The notes under the pieces were generated by a model. That model saw only the letters and a program-made list of their open reading frames with translations. It had not been told where the DNA came from and did not search any database. A stretch of 23,917 nt of DNA from an uncultured bacterium (GTDB taxonomy: Bacteria; CAIJMQ01), in NCBI GenBank assembly GCA_903821905.1, contig CAIJMQ010000041.1:1-23917 (forward strand). Reading direction: 5' to 3'. A program made the translations under genes and the position numbers. Of the stretch, positions 7,817 to 15,372 are shown one piece after another (position 1 is the stretch's first letter; every line of letters starts with the position of its first letter).

Positions 7817-9433
7817 ATGAAAAATATACCTTCTTGGCTGGAAAAAGCTGTCTTCTATGAGATTTATCCTCAATCTTTCTGTGATTCTAACGGTGATGGT
7901 ATTGGCGATATCCCGGGTATTGAAAAGAAACTGGATTATATACAATCTCTGGGTATAAATGCTCTTTGGCTCAACCCGTGTTTTGAGTCAACATTTATGG
8001 ATGCCGGCTATGATATTAGCGACTATTATAAAGTTGCTCCGCGTTATGGCACGAATGATGATCTGCGTCGGCTATTCGTTGAGGCACGTAAACGCGATAT
8101 TCGCATTCTGCTTGACTTGGTGGTGACATATACATCTATGCAGCACCCGTGGTTCAAAGCATCATCCAAATCTGAGCGAAATGAATACAGTGATTTGTTT
8201 ATATGGACGGATAGTGTATGGGTGTGGGATGTACCAGGATTGCGGCTTGTAAGCGGTTTTGTCCAAAGAGATGCTTGTTATGTTGCTAACTTCTTTTCCT
8301 GTCAACCTGCCTTAAACTATGGTTTTGCTAATCCTGACCCGAACCATCCTTGGCAACAGTCGGTAGATGCACCTGGTCCCAAACGTGTGCGTCAGGAAGT
8401 TAGAAATATAATGAAGTTTTGGATGGATATGGGTGCAAGCGGTTTTCGTGTGGATATGGCTGGTGCATTAGTTAAAAATGATATAGGAGGTAAGAAAACT
8501 GCTGAATTTTGGCGTGGGGTACGTACTTGGCTTGACCGTGATTATCCGGAGGCTGTGCTTGTATCGGAGTGGAGTAATCCTGCCGTGACTATTGTAGAAG
8601 GTGGTTTCCATATGGATTTCCTTTTGCATTTTGCATCTCCGGGGTATATATCGCTGTTCCGTAAGAATGCTGCCGGACAAGCCGGAGCCGACAAATATGG
8701 TTTCAGTTTCTTCGACAGAAACGGTCATGGCAATATCCGTCAGTTCGTGGACGAATATTTGGCATATTATACAAAGACGAAAGAAAAAGGTTTTATTGCA
8801 CTTGTTACCGGTAATCATGATATGGTGCCGCGTCTGGGCGACGGACGTAATAGCGATGATTTGGCTCTAGCATTCTTGTTTATCTTAACTATGCCGGGTG
8901 TTCCGTTTATCTACTATGGTGATGAAATCGGCATGCAGACAGTGCATGGTTTACCTTCAAAGGAAGGTGGTTTTGGGCGTACTGCAGTTCGTACGCCTAT
9001 GCAATGGGATAATTCCCGTAATGCAGGCTTTTCTACTGCATCTAAAGATGAACTTTATCTGCCAATAGATTCTAAGAAAGACCGACCTAATGTGGCTAAT
9101 CAGGAATCTGATAATGATTCTCTTCTAAACCGCGTGAAGAAGATTATAGCATTGCGTAAAGGGCATCCTGCGCTTTGTGCCGACGGTGATTTTGTACCGG
9201 TCTATGCCGAAAACGGGAAATATCCTTTCGTTTACAGGCGCACTAAAGGCGAGGAAGATATTTTAATAGCAGTCAATCCTTCTGCCTCTAAGGTTGAAAT
9301 TATATTGCCCAAAGGTTTAATTACTGCTATACCTAAAACACTCTATGGTATAGATAAAGCATTTACCCATAAAGACAACAATATTGTTCTGAATTTGCCA
9401 AAAGTGTCTGGTGGAATATATCGTATTAATTGA
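7817..9433 (+). CDS. GH13 alpha-glucosidase/amylase family enzyme, cytoplasmic
   Basis: A 538-residue alpha-amylase superfamily enzyme of the oligo-glucosidase/trehalose-synthase type. Seen in order: YEIYPQSF; a calcium-loop-like DSNGDGIGD (23-31); ALWLNPCFES; region I around D100; region II GFRVD with nucleophile D213 and R211; region III SEW with acid/base E251; region IV TGNHD with H334 and D335. The catalytic triad is complete. The C-terminal beta domain follows from about residue 455. Region I is odd: where most GH13 enzymes have Asn-His, this has T104-Y105. The substrate-binding His of that motif is missing, so specificity may differ. No signal peptide. It lies 34 nt after the GH26 gene with AAAGGA before the ATG, so it is probably co-transcribed with the mannan genes although GH13 acts on alpha-linkages. 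Confidence 0.88.
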   Translation: MKNIPSWLEKAVFYEIYPQSFCDSNGDGIGDIPGIEKKLDYIQSLGINALWLNPCFESTFMDAGYDISDYYKVAPRYGTNDDLRRLFVEARKRDIRILLDLVVTYTSMQHPWFKASSKSERNEYSDLFIWTDSVWVWDVPGLRLVSGFVQRDACYVANFFSCQPALNYGFANPDPNHPWQQSVDAPGPKRVRQEVRNIMKFWMDMGASGFRVDMAGALVKNDIGGKKTAEFWRGVRTWLDRDYPEAVLVSEWSNPAVTIVEGGFHMDFLLHFASPGYISLFRKNAAGQAGADKYGFSFFDRNGHGNIRQFVDEYLAYYTKTKEKGFIALVTGNHDMVPRLGDGRNSDDLALAFLFILTMPGVPFIYYGDEIGMQTVHGLPSKEGGFGRTAVRTPMQWDNSRNAGFSTASKDELYLPIDSKKDRPNVANQESDNDSLLNRVKKIIALRKGHPALCADGDFVPVYAENGKYPFVYRRTKGEEDILIAVNPSASKVEIILPKGLITAIPKTLYGIDKAFTHKDNNIVLNLPKVSGGIYRIN

Positions 9434-9464
9434 TATAGGCTTACAATAGCAATGTGAGGTAATA

Positions 9465-10172
9465 ATGGCAGGAAAAGTTTTTGTTTCCGGAGCAGATAAA
9501 GGTTTAGGGTTTTCACTTACCAATAAATTTTTGAAAAGCGGTTTTCAGGTTTTTGCCGGTGCATATAAACCTTCGTCTGATTTCTCGTCACTCATAAAAG
9601 AATTTCCCAAAATGTTGACGGTTGTTCCTATCGATGTTACAGATATGGATTCTGTACGCAGAGCAGCTCAACAAGTTGCAAAAAAAGTTTCTTCAGTTGA
9701 TATACTTATCAATAATGCTGCTGTTTATCTTGAGAGTAAAACTATGTCATTAGAAGAGATTGACCTTAGTGATAAATATTTAGCAGGCACAATGGATGTG
9801 AATACTTTCGGACCACTACGTGTAACACAGCAGTTTCTTCCGTTATTAGAAAAAGGGCTGAGCAAAATGATAATCAATATTTCTTCCGAAGCAGGTAGTA
9901 TCAAAGATTGCCGGCGGAACAAAGAGTTTGCTTATTGCATGTCGAAGACTGCTTTGAATATGCAGTCAAAACTTTTACAGAACTATCTAGGTCCAAAGGG
10001 TTTTAAAATTTTGACTGTTCATCCAGGTTGGATGCGTACGGAAATGGGTGGGAAGGAAGCGGATATATCTCCAGATGAATCTGCTGAAGGCATTTTTAAA
10101 TTGGCTACGAAAAAATGGCAAACTGATGATGTGATTTATATTGACTATAAAGGAAATCCACTAAATTGGTAA
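9465..10172 (+). CDS. Short-chain dehydrogenase/reductase (SDR), first copy
   Basis: A 235-residue classical SDR with a Rossmann fold. The cofactor loop is SGADKGLG (8-15), the core is DILINNAAV, the catalytic serine region is INISSEAGS, and Y157 and K161 form the YxxxK pair in YCMSK. HPGWMRTEMGG follows as the usual PG motif. It resembles the carbonyl reductase-like branch often called sniffer/C-factor type. An NAD(P)-dependent oxidoreductase of unknown substrate. It is encoded 31 nt after the GH13 gene, with GAGGT before the ATG, so it appears to belong to the glycosidase operon. Similar in fold but not close in sequence to the second SDR at 10801, so it is not a recent tandem duplicate. 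Confidence 0.87.
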   Translation: MAGKVFVSGADKGLGFSLTNKFLKSGFQVFAGAYKPSSDFSSLIKEFPKMLTVVPIDVTDMDSVRRAAQQVAKKVSSVDILINNAAVYLESKTMSLEEIDLSDKYLAGTMDVNTFGPLRVTQQFLPLLEKGLSKMIINISSEAGSIKDCRRNKEFAYCMSKTALNMQSKLLQNYLGPKGFKILTVHPGWMRTEMGGKEADISPDESAEGIFKLATKKWQTDDVIYIDYKGNPLNW

Positions 10173-10215
10173 AAATTAAGGATGTTAGCGAGAATCATTT
10201 ATATCGGAGATTAAA

Positions 10216-10791
10216 GTGAAAATACTCGGCATTAACGGAAGTCCCAGAAAAAATGGCAATACTTATTATGCGGCGAATTATACCTTGAACCTATTGAAGA
10301 ATGCGGGATGCGATACTGAATATATTAGTCTGTCAGGTAAAACAATATATGGCTGTAAGGCTTGTTATTCTTGCGATAAAAAAGGGAAATGCATACAGAA
10401 AGATGATATGAAGAATATTTTAAAAGCGATGCAAACATGTGATTGTTTGATATTGGCTTCGCCAGTATATTTGGGTTCGGTTACAGGGCAGTTGAAAACA
10501 ATGATGGATAGAACACTTCCGTTAAGGATGGGTAATGATTATAAAATGAGCGATAAGATTGGTGCGGGGATTGCGACTGGAGCTTTCAGAAACGGTGGGC
10601 AGGAGTTGACACTCCAGTGTATGCATGCGTTTTTTCTTCAACAGGATATGTTCGTTATCAATGACGGTCCATATTATTGCCATTCCGGAGCAACAATAGT
10701 GGGGGAAGCTAAAAAAGACAAAATAGGATTAAAGACGATAGAAAATCTTACTAAGAATATTATTAAGAAATTACAATTAATTAAAAGTTAA
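10216..10791 (+). CDS. Iron-sulfur flavoprotein (NADPH-dependent FMN reductase-like)
   Basis: A 191-residue flavodoxin-fold protein. The N-terminal phosphate-binding loop GSPRKNGNT (8-16) binds FMN, and ILASPVYLGSVTGQLKTMMDR is the second flavin-binding segment. C47, C50, C53 and C59 form CX2CX2CX5C, which fits the compact cysteine motif that binds a [4Fe-4S] cluster in the Isf family. The protein is therefore probably an electron carrier or reductase with both FMN and an iron-sulfur cluster, typical of anaerobes. The start is GTG, supported by GGAG 6 nt upstream. It sits between two SDR genes, 9 nt before the second, implying a shared redox task. Substrate and electron partner cannot be read from the sequence. 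Confidence 0.85.
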   Translation: MKILGINGSPRKNGNTYYAANYTLNLLKNAGCDTEYISLSGKTIYGCKACYSCDKKGKCIQKDDMKNILKAMQTCDCLILASPVYLGSVTGQLKTMMDRTLPLRMGNDYKMSDKIGAGIATGAFRNGGQELTLQCMHAFFLQQDMFVINDGPYYCHSGATIVGEAKKDKIGLKTIENLTKNIIKKLQLIKS

Positions 10792-10800
10792 GGAGACACA

Positions 10801-11502
10801 ATGAAATCGTTGGAAGGTAAATGGGCTCTAATTACAGGTTCAAGCCGGGGGATTGGGCAGCAAGTAGCTATTGGTCTTGCTGAAAGGAAATGTAATATTA
10901 TTGTTCACGGCAGAGAAAAAGCGCATTTGAATAATACTCTTAATATGTTGAGTAAATATAAAGTGAAAGTTCATTTTGTAGTCGGCGATTTGGCAACGGA
11001 AGAAGGAGTCAATTCGGTAATAAAAGGCGTAAAAACGGGTTCGATTAGTTTGGATATCCTTTATAATAACGCTGCTATTATGAATAAATGGAAGCCGGTA
11101 TGGGAAATTACGAAACAGGAATGGTTAGAGACATTTCAGGTTAATCTTTTTGCTATGATTGCTTTATGTAATGCTTTTGCTCCGGACATGAAAAAACGAG
11201 GATATGGCAGAATTATAAATGTAACCTCCGGAATAAAAGATACTCCCAATCTTGCGCCATATAGCGTTTCAAAAGCTGCAGTAGATAAATATACTCGCGA
11301 TTTGGCTGCGGAATTAAAAGAAACAAATGTGCTAGTTAATTGCATGGATCCAGGATGGCTTAAGACAGATTTGGGAGGCCCAAAAGCTGACCATGAGGTG
11401 GAAACAGTTCTGCCGGGAGCTTTGATTCCAGTATTGCTCGACGATAACGGGCCAAGCGGAAAATTGTATTCGGCTCAAGAATTTAGGGATTCAAAAATAT
11501 AA
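10801..11502 (+). CDS. Short-chain dehydrogenase/reductase (SDR), second copy
   Basis: A 233-residue classical SDR. TGSSRGIG (12-19) is the dinucleotide loop, VVGDLATEEG is the adenine-site Asp region, ILYNNAAIM stands in for the NNAG motif, and Y154 and K158 in YSVSKAA are the catalytic pair. DPGWLKTDLGGPKA is the C-terminal PG segment. It should be an NAD(P)(H)-dependent alcohol dehydrogenase or carbonyl reductase; the arginine in the loop is common in NADPH-preferring members. AAGGAG sits 5 nt before the ATG. The gene starts 9 nt after the iron-sulfur flavoprotein and is followed 19 nt later by a VOC protein, so the three form a tight unit. The substrate is unknown. Confidence 0.88.
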   Translation: MKSLEGKWALITGSSRGIGQQVAIGLAERKCNIIVHGREKAHLNNTLNMLSKYKVKVHFVVGDLATEEGVNSVIKGVKTGSISLDILYNNAAIMNKWKPVWEITKQEWLETFQVNLFAMIALCNAFAPDMKKRGYGRIINVTSGIKDTPNLAPYSVSKAAVDKYTRDLAAELKETNVLVNCMDPGWLKTDLGGPKADHEVETVLPGALIPVLLDDNGPSGKLYSAQEFRDSKI

Positions 11503-11521
11503 TAAATCAAGGGAGGTTAAT

Positions 11522-11935
11522 ATGAAGGTAAAATCGATAGGACATATTTGCATATTGTCGAAAGACCTTGAAGCAACGAAGCATTTTTACTGTGATTTGC
11601 TGGGATTCGAAAAGATATTTGATTTCATAAAAGAAGGCAGAGTATCAGGGTTCTATTTTAAAATAAGTAATGATAATTTTATCGAGGTATTTGAAAACAA
11701 GAAAACAGAAAATACCCATTCGAAGATGCTGCATATTTGTTTTGAAGTCGAAGATATCAAGGGGTTGAAAAAGATGCTGGATTCCAAAAAGATTAAGACC
11801 AATGAAATCAGTTTGGGTTCGGATAACTCTTATCAATTCTGGGTCAAAGACCCCGACGGAATAGATATAGAATTTCAGGAATATACTAAAGCAAGTTCCC
11901 AAAGGACAAAGAAAAACGTAGCAATGACTTGGTAA
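11522..11935 (+). CDS. Glyoxalase-fold (VOC superfamily) metalloprotein
   Basis: A 137-residue vicinal oxygen chelate protein with two beta-alpha-beta-beta-beta repeats: residues 4-57 from IGHICILSKDLEATKHFY, and residues 67-122 from MLHICFEVEDIKGLKKML. H8, E55, H71 and E117 sit at the four metal-ligand places known from glyoxalase I, so a divalent metal site is likely. VKDPDGIDIEFQEY is the usual C-terminal signature. Possible activities are lactoylglutathione lyase-type isomerisation, epimerase, dioxygenase or fosfomycin-resistance-type chemistry; sequence alone does not decide. The best ribosome binding site of the region, GGGAGGT, precedes the ATG. It is the last gene of the likely SDR/flavoprotein unit and may detoxify or isomerise a carbonyl product of it. 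Confidence 0.82.
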   Translation: MKVKSIGHICILSKDLEATKHFYCDLLGFEKIFDFIKEGRVSGFYFKISNDNFIEVFENKKTENTHSKMLHICFEVEDIKGLKKMLDSKKIKTNEISLGSDNSYQFWVKDPDGIDIEFQEYTKASSQRTKKNVAMTW

Positions 11936-11947
11936 AACAAATTTATT

Positions 11948-12442
11948 ATGTGTAGGAATAAAGTATTATTCTATATTCCAAAATTTTTGCTGATATCAAT
12001 ATTTTTATATTTGGTTGTTTGTGAATCTTATGCCCAGCAAATAGATGTTTCCATACGTAAAGATGCCAAACTATATTTTCTGCAAACCAACGGTTCTAAA
12101 ATTACTTCTATAGATATCGAAATTGCAGAAACGCCAGATACAAGAGAGAAAGGACTGATGTATAGAGAGTTATTGGATTTCTCAAGTGGAATGTTGTTTG
12201 TGTTTCAAGATGTAAAACCTCGTACTTTTTGGATGCATAATACGCCGACTTCGCTTGATATGATTTTTGTAGACAAAGATTATCGTATAGTAAATATTGC
12301 AAAACAAACCACACCAATGTCTGACCAGCTCTATACTTCAAATTTCCCTGCAAAATATGTTGTTGAGGTTAAAGCTGGTTTTGCTGAAAAATACTGTATT
12401 AAAGAAGGAACTAAAATCCACCGGGGAAAGTTGAAAGAATAG
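11948..12442 (+). CDS. Exported DUF192 family protein
   Basis: A 164-residue protein. Residues 1-29 are a signal peptide ending SYA-QQ, a good signal peptidase I site. The mature part, about 38-160, matches DUF192 (PF02643): IEIAETPDTREKGLMYR, GMLFVF, RTFWMHNTPTSLDMIFVDKDYRIV and a final YVVEVKAG. The family is widespread in bacteria and archaea and has no established function; some archaeal members have been studied structurally. The protein should be periplasmic or secreted. The gene begins 12 nt after the VOC gene, but no Shine-Dalgarno sequence is visible before the ATG, so translation may depend on coupling with the upstream gene. Confidence 0.85.
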   Translation: MCRNKVLFYIPKFLLISIFLYLVVCESYAQQIDVSIRKDAKLYFLQTNGSKITSIDIEIAETPDTREKGLMYRELLDFSSGMLFVFQDVKPRTFWMHNTPTSLDMIFVDKDYRIVNIAKQTTPMSDQLYTSNFPAKYVVEVKAGFAEKYCIKEGTKIHRGKLKE

Positions 12443-12453
12443 AGTGTCAAGTG

Positions 12454-12482
12454 TTGTATGAAGTATAAAATCTCTATATAAT
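12454..12482 (+). promoter_or_regulatory. Putative promoter giving a nearly leaderless transcript
   Basis: TATAAT (12477-12482, inside TATATAAT) lies 17 nt after TTGTAT (12454-12459), which keeps the conserved TTG of the -35 box. Transcription would start about 7 nt after the -10 box, near 12489, while the ATG of the next gene is at 12493. No ribosome binding site exists in this short space. Confidence 0.45.
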
Positions 12483-12492
12483 TTCTATTAAT

Positions 12493-14703
12493 ATGGATAA
12501 CGTATCGATTTTGTCGGCAAAGAGTTTAGGCAGGAATTTTATTCCGAAGAAATACCTGCCTAAAGGGAAAGATGAATATTATCTTCGTAAAAATCAATCG
12601 CAAAAATTATTACCCAAGATACAATACAGGCATCTTAAAAAAGATGAGATTGGGGAACTCATAGAAAACAACAATACTTCCGATAATTGGGATGGGGTAT
12701 TTGTCACAGATCGGTTTAATCCCTGTCAAATAAAAAATACGAAATTTGTCGGACTCGTTCGGATTGGCAATATAAGTAATACCATTCTCCAGCATCATGA
12801 TTTACAACTACCTGTCGGTATCACTAACAGTGTCATAATCTCCTGCGACATAGGTAACGATGTTGCAATTCATAATGTGCATTATCTTGCACACTATATT
12901 ATCGGTGAGCGTTCTATCCTATTTAATATAGACGAAATGCATACGACAAATTATGCAAAGTTCGGAAACGGAATTATAAAGAAAGGTGAAAAGGAAGAAG
13001 TCAGAGCATGGCTCAGTTTGATGAATGAAGGCGGCTCCCGAAAAGTCCTGCCTTTTGACGGAATGATATCTGCCGATGCGTATCTCTGGGCAAAATATCG
13101 CGATGATAAAACATTGCAAAAGAAACTAAAAGAGATTACTCAAAATAGTTTCGATTCTCGTCGCGGTGTTTACGGTACGGTTGGCAGTCAATGTGTCATC
13201 AAGAATTCCCGTATTTTAAAAGATGTCAAGGTAGGAGAGCACTGTTATATCAAAGGCGCCAACAAACTTAAAAACCTCACCGTTAATTCTTCGGAAGAAG
13301 AACCTACTCAAATCGGTGAAGGTGTCGAACTGGTAAACGGCATTATCGGTTTCGGATGCAATGTTTTTTATGGCTGTAAAGCACTTAGGTTTATTTTAGG
13401 TAATAATTCAAATCTGAAATATGGAGCTTGGCTATTTAACTCATTTCTTGGAGATAACTCAACCATTTCATGCTGTGAGGTGCTAAATAATCTTATATTC
13501 CCGGCACATGAACAACACCACAACAATTCGTTTCTTATTGCGTCGCTGGTTATGGGGCAAAGCAACATAGCTGCTGGAGCTACAATCGGCTCGAATCACA
13601 ACAGCAGAGCAAATGATAACGAAGTCCAGGCGGGTAGGGGATTCTGGCCCGGATTATGCACAAGCATTAAACATTCCTGCAGGTTTGCTTCTTTTGTGTT
13701 ACTCTCGAAGGCAGATTATCCGTCAGAGCTTGATGTTCTGCTGCCCTTTTCACTTATTAACAATGACACTTCAAAAGACCAGTTAGAAGTAATACCTGCT
13801 TTTTGGTGGTTGCATAATATGTATGCTTTAGCAAGAAATATGTGGAAGTTTCAGAGTCGCGATAAACGTAAGAGAAAAGTTCAGAATATCGAATTTGATT
13901 TCCTGGCTCCGGATACAATAGAAGAAATATTAAATGCTCTTGGGTTATTGGAAATATGGATTGCAAAAGCCAACTTAAGAAAACAAGATATGGGGGTTGA
14001 AGGTAGAAGTGAGCATGAGCTTGCGCAGTATGGGCGCGAAATTTTTTCAGGGACAGAAGAAGAGGTAAACAGTTTTGAAGTTTTGGGCGAAAACATGGAA
14101 AAATCAAAACGTAAGGTGGTAATTCTCAAAATATATCAAGCATATCATGCTTACCGCGACATGTTACATTATTATGCTGTAAAGAATCTCTTGGCTTATA
14201 TGAAAGCAAATCCCAAAGTAACAGTTTCATCAATGTGTAAAGCATTAAGTTGTACCCGCGAGATAGAATGGGTGAACCTTGGCGGACAGATTGTATCTAG
14301 AAGAGATGTTGATAAACTGCGCTTAGATATTGGTTCGGGTAAACTCTCAACTTGGGAAAAAATTCATGATAGATATAACACTCTCTGGGATAAATATCCT
14401 CTGGAAAAACAAAAACATTCCTTTGCAGTACTTTGCGAGCTACTTAGAACGAATAATCCTAACTATAACCAATGGGAATTGGCTTTAAATAGGGCAGTTC
14501 AGATTCAAAAATATATTTGTGACCAAGTTTACATATCTAGGAAAAAAGATTTTGACAACCCGTTCCGAAAAATTACATATAGAAATGCCGCTGAAATGGA
14601 AGCTGCAATTGGTAAAATTGAAGACAACAGTTTCGTTAAGCAGGTGCAAAAAGAAACAAAGGATTTCAATAAGTTAGTAGAAGAAATTAAAAGTAGAAAT
14701 TAA
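12493..14703 (+). CDS. DUF4954-like left-handed beta-helix (hexapeptide) protein
   Basis: A 736-residue cytoplasmic protein with no signal peptide. Residues about 70-425 contain imperfect hexapeptide turns such as VIISCDIGNDVAIHNV, IIGERSILFNI, VGEHCYIKGA and IAAGATIGSN, typical of a left-handed beta-helix as in LpxA-like acyltransferases and sugar-nucleotidyltransferases. A His/Asn-rich patch at about 339-372 (HEQHHNNS, then GSNHNSR) resembles the conserved core of DUF4954, found in Bacteroidetes and spirochaetes. From about 430 to the end it is mainly alpha-helical with charged segments. DUF4954 is, as far as I know, uncharacterised. The beta-helix suggests acyl- or nucleotidyl-transfer, or a scaffold role, but I see no decisive active-site motif. 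The gene stands alone, 50 nt after DUF192 and 190 nt before the lipoprotein, with its own putative promoter and no Shine-Dalgarno sequence. Confidence 0.75.
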   Translation: MDNVSILSAKSLGRNFIPKKYLPKGKDEYYLRKNQSQKLLPKIQYRHLKKDEIGELIENNNTSDNWDGVFVTDRFNPCQIKNTKFVGLVRIGNISNTILQHHDLQLPVGITNSVIISCDIGNDVAIHNVHYLAHYIIGERSILFNIDEMHTTNYAKFGNGIIKKGEKEEVRAWLSLMNEGGSRKVLPFDGMISADAYLWAKYRDDKTLQKKLKEITQNSFDSRRGVYGTVGSQCVIKNSRILKDVKVGEHCYIKGANKLKNLTVNSSEEEPTQIGEGVELVNGIIGFGCNVFYGCKALRFILGNNSNLKYGAWLFNSFLGDNSTISCCEVLNNLIFPAHEQHHNNSFLIASLVMGQSNIAAGATIGSNHNSRANDNEVQAGRGFWPGLCTSIKHSCRFASFVLLSKADYPSELDVLLPFSLINNDTSKDQLEVIPAFWWLHNMYALARNMWKFQSRDKRKRKVQNIEFDFLAPDTIEEILNALGLLEIWIAKANLRKQDMGVEGRSEHELAQYGREIFSGTEEEVNSFEVLGENMEKSKRKVVILKIYQAYHAYRDMLHYYAVKNLLAYMKANPKVTVSSMCKALSCTREIEWVNLGGQIVSRRDVDKLRLDIGSGKLSTWEKIHDRYNTLWDKYPLEKQKHSFAVLCELLRTNNPNYNQWELALNRAVQIQKYICDQVYISRKKDFDNPFRKITYRNAAEMEAAIGKIEDNSFVKQVQKETKDFNKLVEEIKSRN

Positions 14704-14797
14704 GTTAAATTTTATAAAAGGAGTTGGACTAAAAGTAGTAGCTATTGCCGACGAAAATACGCCTTTTCCAAAAATCTTTATCCCTTCTTCTAAATAA
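14681..14797 (+). other. Open frame without a start codon in the post-DUF4954 gap
   Basis: The 190-nt gap after the DUF4954 gene holds a frame open from 14681 to a TAA at 14795-14797. It ends in a protein-like stretch (VVAIADENTPFPKIFIPSSK). AAAGGAG at 14717-14723 looks like a ribosome binding site, but no ATG, GTG or TTG occurs in this frame. It may be a gene remnant or chance. The rest of the gap, up to the promoter near 14844, is A/T-rich with nothing recognised. Confidence 0.2.
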
Positions 14798-14843
14798 AAG
14801 GATTGTTTAAAATAAAAAGCATAATCCCGAATAAGGAAGTGTT

Positions 14844-14871
14844 TTGAGATTTTTACTTGTTGTGCTAAAAT
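14844..14871 (+). promoter_or_regulatory. Extended -10 promoter for lipoprotein and pseudopilin
   Basis: TTGAGA (14844-14849, five of six -35 bases) is followed after 16 nt by TAAAAT (14866-14871). TGC directly before the -10 box gives the extended -10 TGn motif. Transcription would start near 14878, just before AAGGAG, the ribosome binding site of the lipoprotein gene at 14894. This is the most convincing sigma-70 type promoter in the window. Confidence 0.6.
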
Positions 14872-14893
14872 TAAAACCCAAGGAGATAGGTGT

Positions 14894-15367
14894 ATGAAAA
14901 GATGGGATTTAATAGGATTGATTTCCCTGAGTTTGTTTACTCTTATTTTGGTAGGATGTGTCGCTCCCATGTCATATAAAGGAAGAGAAGCAACGAGAGA
15001 AATTTCTCCTTCTACAGCACTAAGGTTTAATGATATCCCTGTACCTGAAACTTTTCGTTTTGATTATCAAAATTCTTATGTTTTTGAAGATAAACTCAGC
15101 CGTTTAGGAGTTCTGAAGTACATTACTACGATTTCTCCTGAAGAGATTATTATGTTTTTTAAGCAAGAAATGCCTAATGCTGGGTGGCGATTTGTAAATA
15201 TTGTAGAATATGGGCAGAAAACTCTTACATACGAAAAAGAAAAAGAAACCTGCGTTATAAATATTTTACAAGGCATGACTCAATCAACAGTTGTTATTTC
15301 TATTACACCACACCAATACGGAAGCGGATATTCTGAGGATAAGGGAAAACAGAAAAGAGAGGATTAA
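14894..15367 (+). CDS. Conserved lipoprotein of unknown function
   Basis: A 157-residue protein with a basic N-terminus, a hydrophobic core and a clear lipobox LVGC with Cys22, so it is a membrane-anchored lipoprotein. The mature part has one small alpha/beta domain at about 45-140: IPVPETFRFDYQNSYVFED, RLGVLKYITTISPEEIIMFFKQEMPNAGW, a beta-hairpin with LTYEKEKETCVINI, and a final strand STVVISITP. This pattern of a helix followed by GWxxV and a beta-strand that ends in EKE(x)C is one I associate with short lipoproteins of Omnitrophota/PVC-type genomes, though I cannot name a family. The C-terminal 15 residues are charged and disordered. AAGGAG precedes the ATG. It is 5 nt before the pseudopilin gene, so the two are likely co-translated and may work in the same envelope structure. 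Confidence 0.8.
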   Translation: MKRWDLIGLISLSLFTLILVGCVAPMSYKGREATREISPSTALRFNDIPVPETFRFDYQNSYVFEDKLSRLGVLKYITTISPEEIIMFFKQEMPNAGWRFVNIVEYGQKTLTYEKEKETCVINILQGMTQSTVVISITPHQYGSGYSEDKGKQKRED

Positions 15368-15372
15368 CTTTT

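Noticed and set aside
9465-11502. Two SDR genes as a recent tandem duplication
   Set aside because: Their cofactor loops, catalytic contexts and most of their sequence differ; only the fold motifs are shared.
13757-14107. 116-residue frame on the - strand inside the DUF4954 gene
   Set aside because: Fully within a longer coherent gene and rich in residues typical of antisense translation; no motif recognised.
14674-14970. 98-residue frame on the - strand covering the gap before the lipoprotein
   Set aside because: It overlaps both neighbouring genes and the best promoter of the window, has no ribosome binding site that I can see, and its composition looks like the shadow of A/T-rich DNA.
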